Part shown: positions 26,338 to 38,062 of the stretch, one piece after another
How the letters are laid out: the number at the start of each line of letters is the position of its first letter
How positions within the stretch are numbered: the first letter of the stretch is position 1
The notes under the pieces: model-generated
What the model saw: only the letters and a program-made list of their open reading frames with translations
What the model was told of the DNA's origin: nothing
The model's database searches: none
Made by a program: the position numbers and the translations under genes
DNA from: Eopsaltria australis
Taxonomy: Eukaryota > Chordata > Aves > Passeriformes > Petroicidae
Reading direction: 5' to 3'
DNA length: 64,000 nt
Assembly: GCA_034509425.1 (NCBI GenBank)
Contig: JAVTVJ010000373.1
Coordinates: forward strand, 992,001-1,056,000

Positions 26338-26434
26338 CATTTTCCTAAGGTTTCAACAGTTTGTCAAAGATAATGTCCAGGTCATAAAGAGGTAGTCCTT
26401 TATGCATGAAAGATTCAGCCCACATCTGGCAGTT
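26338..26434 (-). other. CNST: Probable CNST 5'UTR exon carrying a short uORF
   Basis: Read on the minus strand, CCCCCTACTAG|AACTGCC is a good acceptor and AAAATG|GTAAGTTTTG a near-ideal donor around 97 bp. The exon lies between the CpG-island promoter and the first coding exon of CNST, on the same strand. It contains a 26-codon open frame (ATG at 26425, TAG at 26345). It cannot supply an in-frame N-terminus, because the first coding exon has its own upstream in-frame stop. Whether it is spliced into CNST is inference from position and signals. Confidence 0.55.
26345..26425 (-). CDS. Upstream ORF, 26 codons, in putative CNST 5'UTR exon
   Basis: ATG to TAG lies entirely inside the candidate 97-bp exon and encodes MWAESFMHKGLPLYDLD followed by IIFDKLLKP. 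Start context is weak (CCAGATGT). Its composition looks protein-like, but this may be chance. If the exon is used, this frame would be read before the CNST start. No homologue recognised. Confidence 0.35.
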   Translation of the reverse strand: MWAESFMHKGLPLYDLDIIFDKLLKP

Positions 26435-27779
26435 CTAGTAGGGGGAAAAAAAACCAAACCATGAGTATAGCTCACTACAGGCAAGCACTAAACTAAAGTA
26501 AATAAAATCACGAACAAAAGTGTATAATTTCTACTGTACGAAGACTTGTCAGGGCATTTTGTCATTTGGCTTTTATTAGCAAACACTCCTTTGAATAACC
26601 TCAGTTGCTCTGAACAGCCCGTTCAAAGATGATCCTAGCACTCCTGAGTCCTCCGACAACAAAAATTTCCAAAATTCATTAATTAAGCTTAAAATTTTAC
26701 CTAACCTTTCTGTGGCCATAGCTGTCGATAAACTTTGATGAGGAATGCTGAATTAGGACGTTACTAAACACTTGCCCTAAGAAAACCAAGTTCTGCTTGA
26801 TGTTCTAAAAGCCCTACAAATTACTGAATTATCAGACTAATTAGCAAGAGAGGGAAAAAGCTATTAGAACATAAAGTCCAGTTTAAAAATGGATTGAGGT
26901 CTGTCCCATCATCCAGCTGAACAATCTGTCCATTTCCCTTAAGGCACAGGGAAAACTATTACAGCACTCAGCGTAAAAAAGCAGAGTATTTAAAAATAAA
27001 TTGCAGATATGAAGAACTGCTGCATTTGCTAAGGCACTTTTCTAAATTCGGCCCAGCCCCTCTTCATGCCACACGTAAGTCCCCCAAAAAGAACAACAAA
27101 AGCCACAATTTTCTATCCCAATTTCTGTTTCAGAGCAATATACCAAACAAAATGACTTTGTTTTGTAAGTAGGGAAGTCAATTTCTCACTTCACAAGCAG
27201 AGAAACAAGATACAAGAAATTAAGCGATTCGCAGAAAATCATATAGAAAGTCTACTTCTGAACCATTAATTTGAAGACTAGCTGTACCTTGTGATTGCCA
27301 GATCTCTCTTGCCCTCTGCACAAACTAGACAGGGAGCAGGGAAGGAAACACGTTTGGGAGGATTCTCTCTCCCTTCCCCCATCACACTGCGGCCACTCAC
27401 CTGCCACTGACATATTTTTGCACAGCATCCCTGAAGGATGAACTCCAGTTAGGCAGAACTTGAAAACGTTTTGAGGATGGTCGTAAAGTTATTTCTCGTT
27501 CAGGCACTGGGGACGTTGCCGAAAGGACAACGTCAGTGCTACCGAAAATTACAGGTTTCACCTAAACCCTAATTGCAACAAGGTATCGAGCAGAGAGCAG
27601 CCGGCAAGGAGCGATGCCGGAGATCCGCCGGAGCAGGATCCTGCACCTGCTGAGGGCAGCAGGGCGATACAAACAACCGAGTCCCGAAGTGACTGTTTAG
27701 CTGCAGACGCGGAGATCAAAGCCACCCGTGAAACACCCAGGCAAACCTCAAACTAAATACGTAGCTCCTGGGACTTCTC
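26435..27779. other. CNST proximal 5' intron
   Basis: No coding exon recognised. A possible minus-strand donor (GGCAG|GTGAGTGG at about 27403) preceded by an acceptor-like ATCCTTCAG near 27443 could mark an alternative short 5'UTR exon; support is weak. Confidence 0.35.
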
Positions 27780-28159
27780 GGACACACGGAGCGCACATCG
27801 CTCCGCGGGCGCCGGCAGAGCGCTCCCCGCCGGCCCGAGCCCCCCCTCCCGAGCCGCCGCTCGCCTCAGCCCCTCTGTGCTCCGCTCCGGGGGCACCGCG
27901 CCGGGGGCAGGAGCCGCGACACCGACACCGGCACAGTCACCTGCCCACCCCGGCCGAGGCGGGGAACGCGCCCAGCCCGCCCGGCACCGGCACCGGCACC
28001 TTCCCGCCGCCCGCCCGGCGGCCCTAGCCCGCCGCTGGAGCGCCCGGTGGCGGCCGACACAAGCAGAAGGCGGCGGCGGCGGTGCTCGGCACCGGGGAAA
28101 GCATCTCACCGTCCCCTCCTCCTCCTCCTCCCCTGCGGATAAGCCGCTGTCAGCTCACC

Positions 28160-28300
28160 TCAGCTCCGCGGCGGCTCGGGCGGCCGGGACCCGCCAGCCG
28201 GCATGGCGTGGAGGCGCGGGGGCTGGTGCTGCCGCAGGCTGCCGGCGGTGCGGGGCGGGCACCATAGAGAGGGCGGGCGGCGGGAGGAGAGCCCTCCGCC
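28160..28300 (-). other. CNST: Candidate CNST first (non-coding) exon
   Basis: Placed only by position in the CpG island and by the strong minus-strand donor CTGAG|GTGAGC (last exon base 28159 or 28160). The transcription start is not visible, so the right limit is approximate. A second donor at 28110 is an alternative. Confidence 0.35.
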
Positions 28301-28407
28301 GGCGGAGCGGAAGCGCGCTGAGGGGCCGGGCACGGGAGGAAGTGACGCCCCGGTTGCCGCGGCGATCACGCTCCCGGAGCTGGAAGCGCGGCGCGGGCGG
28401 CGCGGCG

Positions 28408-28702
28408 ATGTTGGCGGGCCGGGCCCCGCTGGGCGCCGCGGGCTGCGGCCGCCTCCTGGCAGCGGGGCTGCGGCCGCTGCTCTGCGCGCTGTCGCCGTGC
28501 TGGGCGACGGCGGGGCGGCAGTACCCGGCCCTGCGGATAGTGGAGCCGGCGAAGGAGAAGCGGCTGGTGCGTAAGGAGCAGCGGAGCAGCCTCGTGGTCC
28601 GCCGCTTCATCGCCTGCCCGCAGCTGGCGCGCACCGTGCGGAGCTGCCTGCAGAGCGGAGCCGGCCCCGGCCCGCAGCCCCTCCTGCTCGAGTTCGCTCC
28701 CG
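28408..28702 (+). CDS. TFB2M: TFB2M exon 1 (coding part)
   Basis: Encodes the targeting sequence and [17 protein letters not shown], then LLLEFAPG. The donor is CCCG|GTGAGC, one base into the Gly99 codon. Very CpG-rich. The poorly conserved N-terminus is normal for a targeting peptide. Confidence 0.92.
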
Positions 28703-31700
28703 GTGAGCTGCCCCGAGGCTCCGGCGCGCCCCAGTGACCTTGGGGGGTCAAGGCGAGCTGCCGCCCTCGCCACCGGCCGTGGTGGCACCGCGGCCCCACC
28801 AGGGGCTGGGGCTGCTGCTTCGGGAAGGGACCGGGGCCCGGGCCCTGCCTCTGCCGGGACTGCGGGCGGCGGTGGCAGCTGCGCTCCGTTCCCGCGCTGC
28901 CCCGGCTCCATCCCGCCTGGTGCTGTCCCGGACCTGCTCCCCGGCTCCTTCCCGGGACATCTGGGTTGGGCACTGGGGTGTGCTTGGGGGTCCATTCATG
29001 CAGGGCTTGGGGAATGAGTGAGGGTGCAGTCTGGAGGCTTGAGGCACTCGTGTTAAAACTTTGCTGTAGATTGACCAGAGATGTACTTTTCTGTCAGGTA
29101 ATACTTTGATTTTGTGGGCGAACTTTATCAGCAAAAGCATACTCAGGTTTATGGGCTATGGCAAGTCCTCTGCAGCTACCTAACGGTTTGGGGTTTTTTT
29201 TTGTTTGTTTGTTTTTTGTTTTTTTTACATTCTGCAGAATATATTTTAATAGGTTAGGTTTCACAGTATATTTCAGTTGGCAGAAGAAAAAGTAATAGAA
29301 ATATTTGGAACGTTATCTCCAGTGCTGCTCAGTATCTAATTGTAACGCTGTGCTTAGTGTAATTCAGTGAGCAATCTCGGGCAGGCTGCCTGTAAATCAT
29401 TTCACTAACTCTTGTTTTGAAATGTGTTTAACAAACACAAGCTATCTTCTCTTAAAGTTCTTATGTCCCAAGGGTTGTGTTGGGAAAATCACTAAAGAAA
29501 ATCACTTAAAAACAAAAATGCATTTCTAAGATTTTTTTTTCCCTACTTCAGGTCCTGGAATTGTGACTCGAATGCTGCTTGATGCAGGTTTTAGAGTGGT
29601 AGCTCTGGAAAGTAACTCAGATTTTTTTATGGACTTACAGGTACACTTTTGATTCTGTTGCACGTTTCTAAAATGTAATTAAAGGGAAAATGAGAAATTA
29701 ACTTAAATTGTTGTGTAATTGTTGGATCAAAAAGGAATTAGGCAGTGATTGTTACTTGCAATAACTGACATAATGCCTAATAACAGTATGTAGTTTGCCA
29801 TTGCACGTCATAACTGCAGAATATTTTAAAATTAATTTGGCATTTTGTGTATGTAGGAATTCAAGTTCATACATAGTCTTTCTGTGCATAAATAAAATTT
29901 CATGCATAAATTTGAAACTCATCGGAGTCATTGTAGATGTTTATGTTTAAGCAAGAGTTCTGTATGAATCTGTAAGAAATCTGTAAAAATACTCTTAGTT
30001 ATTCTGATTATCTCACAGTGTTATTTAATCTGTTTTCCTACAATTGACACTTACATGTGTTGTCCTCTCCTGCTCACCTGGGCTTTGCATGGATTCAAAG
30101 GGGGTCAGACACAGAGCTGCACAAGTTGCTCTAGAAGTTTGCATTACAGTGCTGGTTTGGAACCAATAACTGTCACCTGACTTAAAATGTGTATAAATGT
30201 ATCCTCTCCACAGATATGAAAAATTCTAGTTTTAAATTGTTAAAAGAAGCATTTACTTAGTTGAGTATAGTTGTTTGGTTTTTTAAAAACATTGCAGAGC
30301 ATCTTACTAGTTTAAAATGTGGTTTAATGCTCAATTTGAACAGCGCAAAAAATGTCAAAATGCCCTGCACAGTGGAAGGGGCAATTATTTTTATCAGTTG
30401 AAAGAAAGAAGCTATTCTTTTTATGAGTTGTAGAAAGCAGCTCAGTGGTTTGACTCTTGTTGACCGGGTAACAATTCTAGGTAGTGTTTGAATGCATTTT
30501 TTGTTTGGCTTGGGTGTTCTGCAGAATTAGTTACCATATCCAGATTTCTTCGACTCAAGTAATTTTTATTCAGTCCCTAGAGAATAGCCTGGATGGGCAA
30601 TTAAAGGTGATTCATGGTGACTTCTTCAGACTGGATCCTTTGGCAAAAGGAGCATTGAAACCACCTGCTGTGTCCTCTGAGCAGCTTTTTGAAGCCATGG
30701 GTGTAGCAGCAGTTCCTTGGAGGGCAGGTACATGTTTATGATCCCACATGTCACAAACACGCGTTTGAAGGGTGCATAGGCAGTTCGGCAAAGCCTTTGG
30801 GATTTGCTTGAGGTGTATGTTCTATTTAATACACATGCTGGATTAATGGATACTGTTTCCTCCATTTCAGCTTTACTTAAGACTCATGATAGCTTCAAAA
30901 AAAATCTCCCGTGGCAATATCAGATAATTAAGTATTTTCTTGTCTGTTAAAGGTTTTGTCTAATGCACATTGAGCTTAGCTTTGACTAAGCTTGAATTAT
31001 ATTCATTCTTGAACAACATGAGCTCACAGATTTTCTTCTCTTAATTTTTTGTAGTTTAAACATTAGAATTAATGAGATTGTCTAATACATACTGCAAAAT
31101 TTTAAAGATTCTTTTAAACACTATTGTGTGAAACAGATGTTCCTCTGAAAATTTTTGGAATCGTACCACAACAGTTGGAAAGAAACAGACTTTGGAGACT
31201 TCTTTTCACCATGTATGAATGCAGTTCCATATACAGATATGGAAGAATAGAACTCAACCTCTTCATAAGTGAAAAAGAGTATACGGTATGTGCAAGGCAT
31301 TTTACAGGTAATGAAGGTGTAGTGCTGCACACAACACAATCCCATTTATATTGCACACTTAATGGTTTTGCTGGTGAATTTTTTTTCTACCAGAATTTTT
31401 AAGAATCGTCAGTTTCCTACTTGTTTGCTTTATGCAGTGATACCACTGTTAAGAAACATTCTGTTGTCATATAACCGCAGATCTTACAAATGTGAAGACT
31501 GGTCATTGAGAAGCATATACAGCAGCAGACAAGCTGCTTTCCATTGCAAATTGTGAGGTGATTAAATTCTGTGCCATGCTTTTGCAACAAGTTTGTTTAC
31601 TAGTTGCAGGTAATAGTCAACAAAGACTAAATTCAAAACACAAAAACAGAAGTGAAGAGGATTCTGAGTCACTAAATACCAGTACAGTGAGATGCACTTG

Positions 31701-34700
31701 TGCTCTTGAGTTGTTTTGTATGCAGTACTGAAAAGAACTGAGGCAAAATACAATGATTTACACTCTTTTTTATTAATACTGTATACACTAAAGTGCAGAG
31801 CCCTTTCTGGATTCCGTATTCGTAATTTATGCTGCCCCAAAGCTCTAGAACTGAATTTATATTTCAAGGATGCCTTTATTTTCCCCCCCATGAAACTCCG
31901 AGGTTTGTACAGAGCCATAAACCTTTAATTACCTGAAGCAGACAAGGACTTCCAGGTCTGCTTATACAACTTGTGTTGTGTCTAACACCCCACTGAAAAA
32001 AATTAAATGTCTTTAGTATATTCTTCTGTGAAATGACAGGTTGGACACCACTGAAATATCCACTTGTATGGTATGTTTTAATGGTGAGGTTTTTTTCTAA
32101 ATACAGGGCAGCCTATTCATTTAAGGCAGTCCCTGTTTTGTGTTTGTTTTCTTTATTAACTCTTCTGGTTATAATGTGAACCCTGTTATATAAGAGTTGT
32201 GTAGTAGAAGCAATTGGAACCTCCTTTAACTGGGCATTGTTGGCTCCTTTTTGTTGGTTGTTTTGGCTTTTTATCATATGACAAGGCTGTGTAAAATTAA
32301 CAAGAAGTTAAATCTCCCTTCTACAATTTACTTCTTTCCTTGCCCTTTTTGAGACTAATCACAAGCTTTTCTTTTTTCCTTGCCCTAGGAGTTGTTTGAT
32401 TTGTAATATTGATCAGGATGATGACTGTGCAAGTTGCTTAATGTTCAGCGAGATCACCTGATGTTTTACTTACTCTGCTTTGTGTGTCTTTTTGGGAATA
32501 TTATCTTATCAGTGCAAGCTGATAACTCTGCCAAAATTATGGTTTTTATATGAAATCTGATCCTTGTTTATCTTCTATGTGAAACTTCTCTGCCTTAAAA
32601 GGGATTAGAAAGTATATGCTGGAGATTCATACATAGTTCAGATATCCAAATAACTGCTGTGAAAAAATACTTCAAGTAATACAATGTCCTCTAGTCCTGT
32701 CTTCTGACAAGATACACTAATATCATGAAATAATAGCACAAAGCACGTGTTTGAGGCCTAATGTAACTTTACCTTGGAATTTTAGACTTAACAGAATTCC
32801 TTACTGTTTTATATGTTTATGTGGATTTTGCTTAGATGAAGACACAGTCTTGGATTTTGCAGCAAAAATGCTTGCTCTTTGCCATTTTTTTAGGTATTAA
32901 CAGCAAAGCCTGGGCAGTCAAAGATTTATCAAGCACTTACTGTACTTGCACAACTAGGGTATGAAATTGAACTACTGCATAAGGTAAGAGTTTGTACCAG
33001 CTGATATGGCCTAATGCTATTGACATGCATTTGGAAAGGGTTTACCATTGCAAACTAATTGGAAGCTAATTTGATGTTTAAATCAGTTGGAGAACTGTTG
33101 AAAACTTCTGTAAAAAGCCAAAACAGTCATGTTTTGTGTAAAACTCTTTCAATTAGGCAACATTGTTATTTACTATGATGTCAGTGTTTTCACTGTACTC
33201 AGAAACATTTATTCTCATAATCTTGTAGATAAAAAAGAGATGTTCACACACCAGATAAACCCTTCCCATTTTGCTAATGGTTGTATGAAAGTCTGCTTTT
33301 CCAATCTCATAGTCTGCTCTTTGTTATATCCTTTGTTTTATCCTCTGAAATTTTGCCATCATGTAGGCTTTGGACTTCCTAAGCTGTGTTCAGTAGATAG
33401 TTTTTTGAGTCTTGGTGCTTTGATGTTCCAAGCATACCTGCTTCTTCTACTAGTCAGTACCTTGTGAAGCATACTGTGGTTTAGTTTTACAAGGTTTTTT
33501 TTCACGTTGTCCCCCCATTTTCCCATGAGCACATGGTCATCAACTTTCAGTTAGTTTACGCTTTTCAGATTTATCTTTGTGCTCTGCTTTTCTAGGAACC
33601 TACCTTCATAGTTTAAACATTTTGCTAATCTACAGTTAGGTTTCACTGTCTGTTGTCTTCATGTCAAATACCTTACTCTACAAGGTATACATTAAGGTAA
33701 ATATTAAGATGTTGAAGAATAGTACTTTTTGAAGGTGGCCATCTGACTAACAGGGTGAAGTAACAGTGGAGATATTTGATGTCTCTTTTGCCTCAGTCTT
33801 TAATAATACTGATAGGCCTTGGGCTGCCTGGTCTCCTGAGCCAAAGCACTATGAGCATGGGAACAGTGACTTTCGATTTACAGATGCTGCAAATGGAAGG
33901 GAGCAGCTGTATCAGCTGAGTGTTCTCACGTCCTTGGGGCCTGATGGAATTCATCCCAGAGTACTGAGGAGCTGGTGAAGCTATGGCAGGACCTCTCTCA
34001 ATCAGGCCAATGTTACTCCACATCCTCCTACAAAGAAGGATGTGAGGAAAGACCCAGTGGACTACAGACTTCTTAGTCTAACCTCAGTGCCTGCAAACAT
34101 TATGGAGTACCAGATTCTGTTGGGTACTGCTGAAAGGTATTTGAAGAATAATGCAGTCATCAGGCACAGTCAACATGGGTTCACAAAGGAAAGTCTCATT
34201 TAACTCATCTGACACCTCCTATGATAAGGTCACCTGCCCAGTGGATGAAGGAAAGATTGTGGATGCAATTTTTCTGGATTCTAGGGAGGCTTTTGATACT
34301 GCCATGAGGGCAGACTGCATCCTGGGGTGCCTCAAACAGCATCACCAGCCAGTCAAAAAAGGTGATTGTCCCACTGAATTCAGCACTGGTGCAGCCTCAC
34401 CTTGAATACTTGGGCAGTTCTGGGCCCCACAATTTAAGGAGGATGTGAAGGTCCTTGAGTGCATCCAGAGGACAGCAACAAAGCCAGTGACAGAACCAGA
34501 AGGAATGTCCCATGAGGAGCAGCTGAGGCTTTGGGCTTGTCTTGTTTGGAGCAAAGGAGACTGAGGGGTGACCTCACTGCTCCACAGCTTCCTGACAAGG
34601 GTGAGAGGGAGGTGCTGAGCTCTTCTCACTGGTATCCACGGATAGGAAATGTGGGAATGGTTCAAAACTGTCCCAGGAGAGATTTAGACTGGACATTAGC

Positions 34701-37700
34701 AAGCATTTCTTTACTGAGAGGGTGGTGAAACATGGGAACAAGCTTCCTAGAGAGCTGGTCAATGCCCCAAGCCTATCAGCATTTAAGAGAACATTTGGAC
34801 AATGCCCTTTATAACATGCTGCAACTTGGCCTGCTGTGAATTGCTCAGGCAGTTGGACTAGATGACCACTGTAGGTACCTTCCAACTGAAATAGGCTATT
34901 CTATTCTAACAAAACACTTCAATTCCATAATACATTTGCTTCCTCCCATAGGAACCTTGGTCATCATTTGCAACTAATTTGAAAAACGGGGGACTGGCAA
35001 TACCAAAAACTGTGGTAAGATTGTTGTGTACACTTTTCTTCTGAAGATGCAGCTAAACTACCTTTAATTAAAGGTTAAAGTAACTTTATAGCAGCATTTA
35101 CAGATGTATTTTTAAAGAACTGTTCTAATTAAAATTTAAGGCAGCATGTAGATTCATCAAAAGTGAAGTGAAGAATTGCTATTAGCTTAGAAACTGAAAT
35201 AAACTAATAGATTTATTGTCTGTGATGGAAAAAAATATAGTGAGTAAACAGCATAAAGGAATATGAATAGATAAAGTATTTTTCAGAGAAAGTTACTGAT
35301 GGTCACATCTACCTACTTGAACAAAACAAGTGTTAACACAGTTAATAGCACAACCAGTATGCTGCTGGTTTTGATTAAAATAGTTATTCACATGTCTATT
35401 ATAGATTTCATGTGCAAATTAATTGCAGAAAAGTGTGGGTCTTCAAACTTACATCTGAGAAGTGCAAAAATACCTTGTGTAAAGTTATTTACTTCTCTCC
35501 TTTAGAGACGTAGTAATGTTCCTTTGTATAATAAAGGAATATTCCAATTTAATTCTGATAATACAAAAGCATGTTCACTTAATATTTTTAAGTTTCACGT
35601 TTCCCAGAAAACTGCTGTGGTGCTGTACTGAGTGTAGTTTGCAATGTTTCTGTAATGTATAAGTGACTAGGTGTGCCTTACATGCTCAGTTGTGTTGCTG
35701 AAAAGCCATGTAGAGAGCCCCATCAGGTGGGTTATGCAAGCTGCACTAGGACAGCTTTAGAAGTGCAGATGTCAGATCTATTGGACACATAGATCCATTG
35801 CTGCCAATAGAGAAGTACATTTATTTTGGTTGAAAACTCCACTTTGTCCCAGTTTAATAAAATCCTCATGTTACAATAGTGTCTTAGCGTTATACTCACA
35901 TAATTCCATCTTTATATATAAAAGGCAGGTCTGATACCTTGCATAGTATAGGAATACAATAGGCCATATAATACCTTGAAAACTTACATCAAGCGTGTAT
36001 TGTCTATTTCAACTAAGTCCAGTTTTAAAATATAGAAATAAACCCCAAGTTATAGTGTGTTTCTTTTGTTTTCTGTTTCCTTTTCTGTTTGAGTTGTGGG
36101 GAGGTGAAGCCTCATCTTCAGAAGAAATCATCTTGTTAAGACTTTTAATAAGAAATGTTACTGGTGGCAAAGATGAAACTCCTAGCTTAAGAAAGATACT
36201 GTCTTAAAAAGTTATTTTTTCAGTGACTTACTCTGTTTTTCTTGCAGCGGCTGCCAAATGACCATTTATGTTTGGTACGACTGACTCCTCAGCAAAATCT
36301 ATTTACAGGAGGCTTGAAGCCCTCAAATGCATCTACCTTTATTTTCATGGTGAAACAGTCTTTTGCTAAACCTAAGTCCAGACTTATTGATAGATTAAAG
36401 TAAGTAAGAAAGAATTACAGTTTTTATACTTCAGAGAAATATATGAAAATATTAAAATATGTTCCCAAAGCAGCATTTATTTGCAGATGAAATATAGCCT
36501 TTTAAAAAACTAATTAATTAATTAATTTTTAATTAATCATCAACATGTAGAATAGAAGATTTTGTTTGTGCAACCTACAATACAGTATTTTGGGGATTGT
36601 TCCTGGCAGAAAGGTTGACAAGTATTTAGAATGCATATGTGCAGTAATTCCTGCACTCCAATGGAGCTTAGGTCCTGTATCTGCAAGAAGCTTTCACTTA
36701 TTTTCCAGAGTTTTGCAGTTACAGAAATTAAAAGCTGAAAGAGATTCAGCCTATAACAGACATCAAAGTCATGCTAATGAAAACAGCTGTAGGTTATAGA
36801 AGGTGGAATGGGGATGCCCTCAAATGGCTCTTATCTAATTAAAAAATTACGCTTTAGACTTTACCAATTATGCAATCTATTCAACGTTTCTTTATGATCA
36901 GATTTCTGTTTCCCAGAAATGGAAGGTGTTCACAGTCTGGAAGGCATTGACTTCTTGCTGATGAAAATAATGAATATACTTCTCATTTGCTGATAGTAGG
37001 TTATCAAAGTTAATTTCCAGAAAGGGGAGAAAATAAGCTACTAAATTCCAGTAACTCTTTTAGCAAAGACAAGTGCAAAGAGCCTTAATGGATTTCTTTC
37101 TTAAAGCTCAGTGGTATACCTCATCTCCACTTGATCCTACAGTGAGGATGTTGAAGGCTTCTAATATGCATCTTTTATACACTCTTTTCCTGTCTGGGAA
37201 TGTGTGTTAATGTATGTGCACATTTATAAAAGTATAGCCTTCATAGCAAAGATGTCGATGGGGGTGGATACACCTGTTTACATATGGAAGAAAATACGTG
37301 GGAGGTGTAAGTCTGTAGTTCATGCTATACTGAGTCATCCTTGGCTTTAATTTCTCCAGCACTGAAACCCCCTTTTTGGACTGTAGTACCTGTTACTGAC
37401 TTATGCATTTAGGGTGGATGAGGGAGAGAGAGCACCTATCCTGTAATGAGGAGGTTTGCGTGGTTTGGTATTGTCTATGTGTGCTGGGGGGTTTATTTGC
37501 TATTTTAATGTGTTTTAATAGCAGAGGTTTCTTCCTGTTTGCAGTATGGATTGAAAGCAACTTGTGTTGCAAGAAGAGGTTGGCTTCTTCTAGAAGCTGT
37601 GAGAGAGTGGAGTGGACCTTCAGATAAAGTTTCTTGCTTTTTAATTTTTCACAGAAAGGAAATGCTCCATTATGATTTTTTTTGTTTGTTTGTTTCAGCT

Positions 37701-37885
37701 CATGGAGCTTGGACAATAGTGACTCATTAATGAAAGCACTAGAAATTCCCAAAAATGCTTCAATGTGTAACTTATATCCAGAAGACTACAAGCGTCTTTT
37801 TGAGGCTTTGCAAAACTCTGATATGTTTGCTGACACCTTGTTCCATGATGAAGTCTTGGCAAGTACAAGGACCATGAACGTATAA
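28408..37885 (+). CDS. TFB2M: Mitochondrial transcription factor B2 (TFB2M), complete, eight exons
   Basis: Exons 28408-28702, 29552-29640, 30574-30727, 31137-31285, 32894-32983, 34952-35014, 36248-36399 and 37699-37885 join into one 392-codon frame (human about 396). TFB2M works with mitochondrial RNA polymerase and TFAM, melting promoter DNA at mitochondrial transcription start; it belongs to the KsgA/Dim1 rRNA adenine dimethyltransferase family. Residues 1 to about 45 are Arg/Ala/Leu-rich with no acidic residue ([17 protein letters not shown]), a mitochondrial targeting sequence. E95-FAPGPG is SAM motif I, VVALES (Glu118) and [11 protein letters not shown] (Asp144) are the next SAM-pocket motifs, and GIVP (187-190) replaces the catalytic NPPY-type motif, as expected for the transcription-specialised paralogue. 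[15 protein letters not shown] and [12 protein letters not shown] match human blocks. The ATG at 28408 has G at -3; the frame stays open upstream. Confidence 0.96.
29552..29640 (+). CDS. TFB2M: TFB2M exon 2
   Basis: Acceptor CTACTTCAG, donor TTACAG|GTACAC. Encodes [20 protein letters not shown] and NSDFFMDLQ, completing SAM motif I and the acidic ribose-binding Glu. Confidence 0.95.
30574..30727 (+). CDS. TFB2M: TFB2M exon 3
   Basis: Acceptor TTTATTCAG, donor GGGCAG|GTACAT. Encodes [37 protein letters not shown] and VAAVPWRA, all close to the human protein. Confidence 0.95.
31137..31285 (+). CDS. TFB2M: TFB2M exon 4
   Basis: Acceptor GTGAAACAG, donor TACG|GTATGT. Encodes [20 protein letters not shown] and [20 protein letters not shown], then [10 protein letters not shown]. 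Confidence 0.95.
32894..32983 (+). CDS. TFB2M: TFB2M exon 5
   Basis: Acceptor TTTTTTTAG, donor CATAAG|GTAAGA. Encodes [20 protein letters not shown] and [10 protein letters not shown]. In-phase, 30 codons. Confidence 0.94.
33750..34907 (+). mobile_element. CR1 LINE fragment in TFB2M intron 5
   Basis: In sense orientation, about 1.2 kb. Order of CR1 blocks: [17 protein letters not shown] (RT, near 33928-33978), SLTSVPA near 34074, a [13 protein letters not shown] stretch near 34171, [11 protein letters not shown] near 34273-34305, then the 3'UTR with GACTGGACATTAGCAAGCAT, GGACAATGCCCTTTATAACA, CAGGCAGTTGGACTAGATGA and the TTCTATTCT end. RT is broken by stops and lacks its central part between about 34350 and 34390, so it is inactive. 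Confidence 0.9.
34952..35014 (+). CDS. TFB2M: TFB2M exon 6
   Basis: A 63-bp exon starting 45 bases after the CR1 end. Acceptor CTCCCATAG, donor CTGTG|GTAAGA. Encodes [20 protein letters not shown] and V; human has EPWSSFDIYTRKGPL at this place. Confidence 0.93.
36248..36399 (+). CDS. TFB2M: TFB2M exon 7
   Basis: Acceptor TTCTTGCAG, donor TTAAA|GTAAGT. Encodes [20 protein letters not shown], then [20 protein letters not shown]. Leaves two bases into a codon. Confidence 0.94.
36511..36537. repeat. (AATT)n low-complexity run
   Basis: A run of TAATTAATTAATTAATT followed by TTTAATTAA in TFB2M intron 7. Simple sequence, no function inferred. Confidence 0.8.
37699..37885 (+). CDS. TFB2M: TFB2M exon 8 (terminal coding exon)
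   Basis: Acceptor TTTGTTTCAG. Encodes [37 protein letters not shown] and ends in STRTMNV before TAA. The [12 protein letters not shown] block matches human HPQDFKTLFETI. The tail is a few residues different from human in length and sequence. Confidence 0.94.
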
Positions 37886-37947
37886 ATCTAAAGCTTTTGG
37901 AAGATCACCTCTGCTTCTGGAAGATTACTTTGATGAAAAATGATTTA

Positions 37948-37953
37948 AATAAA
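37948..37953 (+). terminator. TFB2M poly(A) signal candidate
   Basis: The first AATAAA after the stop codon, 63 bases downstream. Further AATAAA hexamers at 38393 and 38634 could serve longer 3'UTRs. Confidence 0.5.
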
Positions 37954-38062
37954 ATCGGAGATACTGTTAGCTAGATGATTTCCTGTGCAAACAGGAACAA
38001 TTTAGCAAGTAACAAGAGCCCTTCTACATAGGATGAAAGTAATGAATTCACAGTTATTTGTT

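Larger units (their letters stand above)
27780..28960. promoter_or_regulatory. CpG island and divergent CNST/TFB2M promoter
   Basis: The base composition changes abruptly to very G+C- and CpG-rich over about 1.2 kb, against AT-rich flanks. TFB2M exon 1 lies at its right side on the plus strand, and strong minus-strand donors at 28159 (CTGAG|GTGAGC) and 28110 (GACG|GTGAGA) are candidates for the end of CNST exon 1. Between them, at 28338-28347, is GGAAGTGACG, an ETS site (GGAAGTG) overlapping a CRE half-site (TGACG), and another GCGGAAGCG at about 28307, both typical of TATA-less housekeeping promoters. There is no TATA box in the expected place. Confidence 0.8.

Noticed and set aside
28155..28973. 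Long minus-strand open frame (272 codons) across TFB2M exon 1
   Set aside because: It lies in a CpG island where stop codons are rare, is Arg/Pro/Ala-rich, crosses the TFB2M exon antisense and resembles no protein family.
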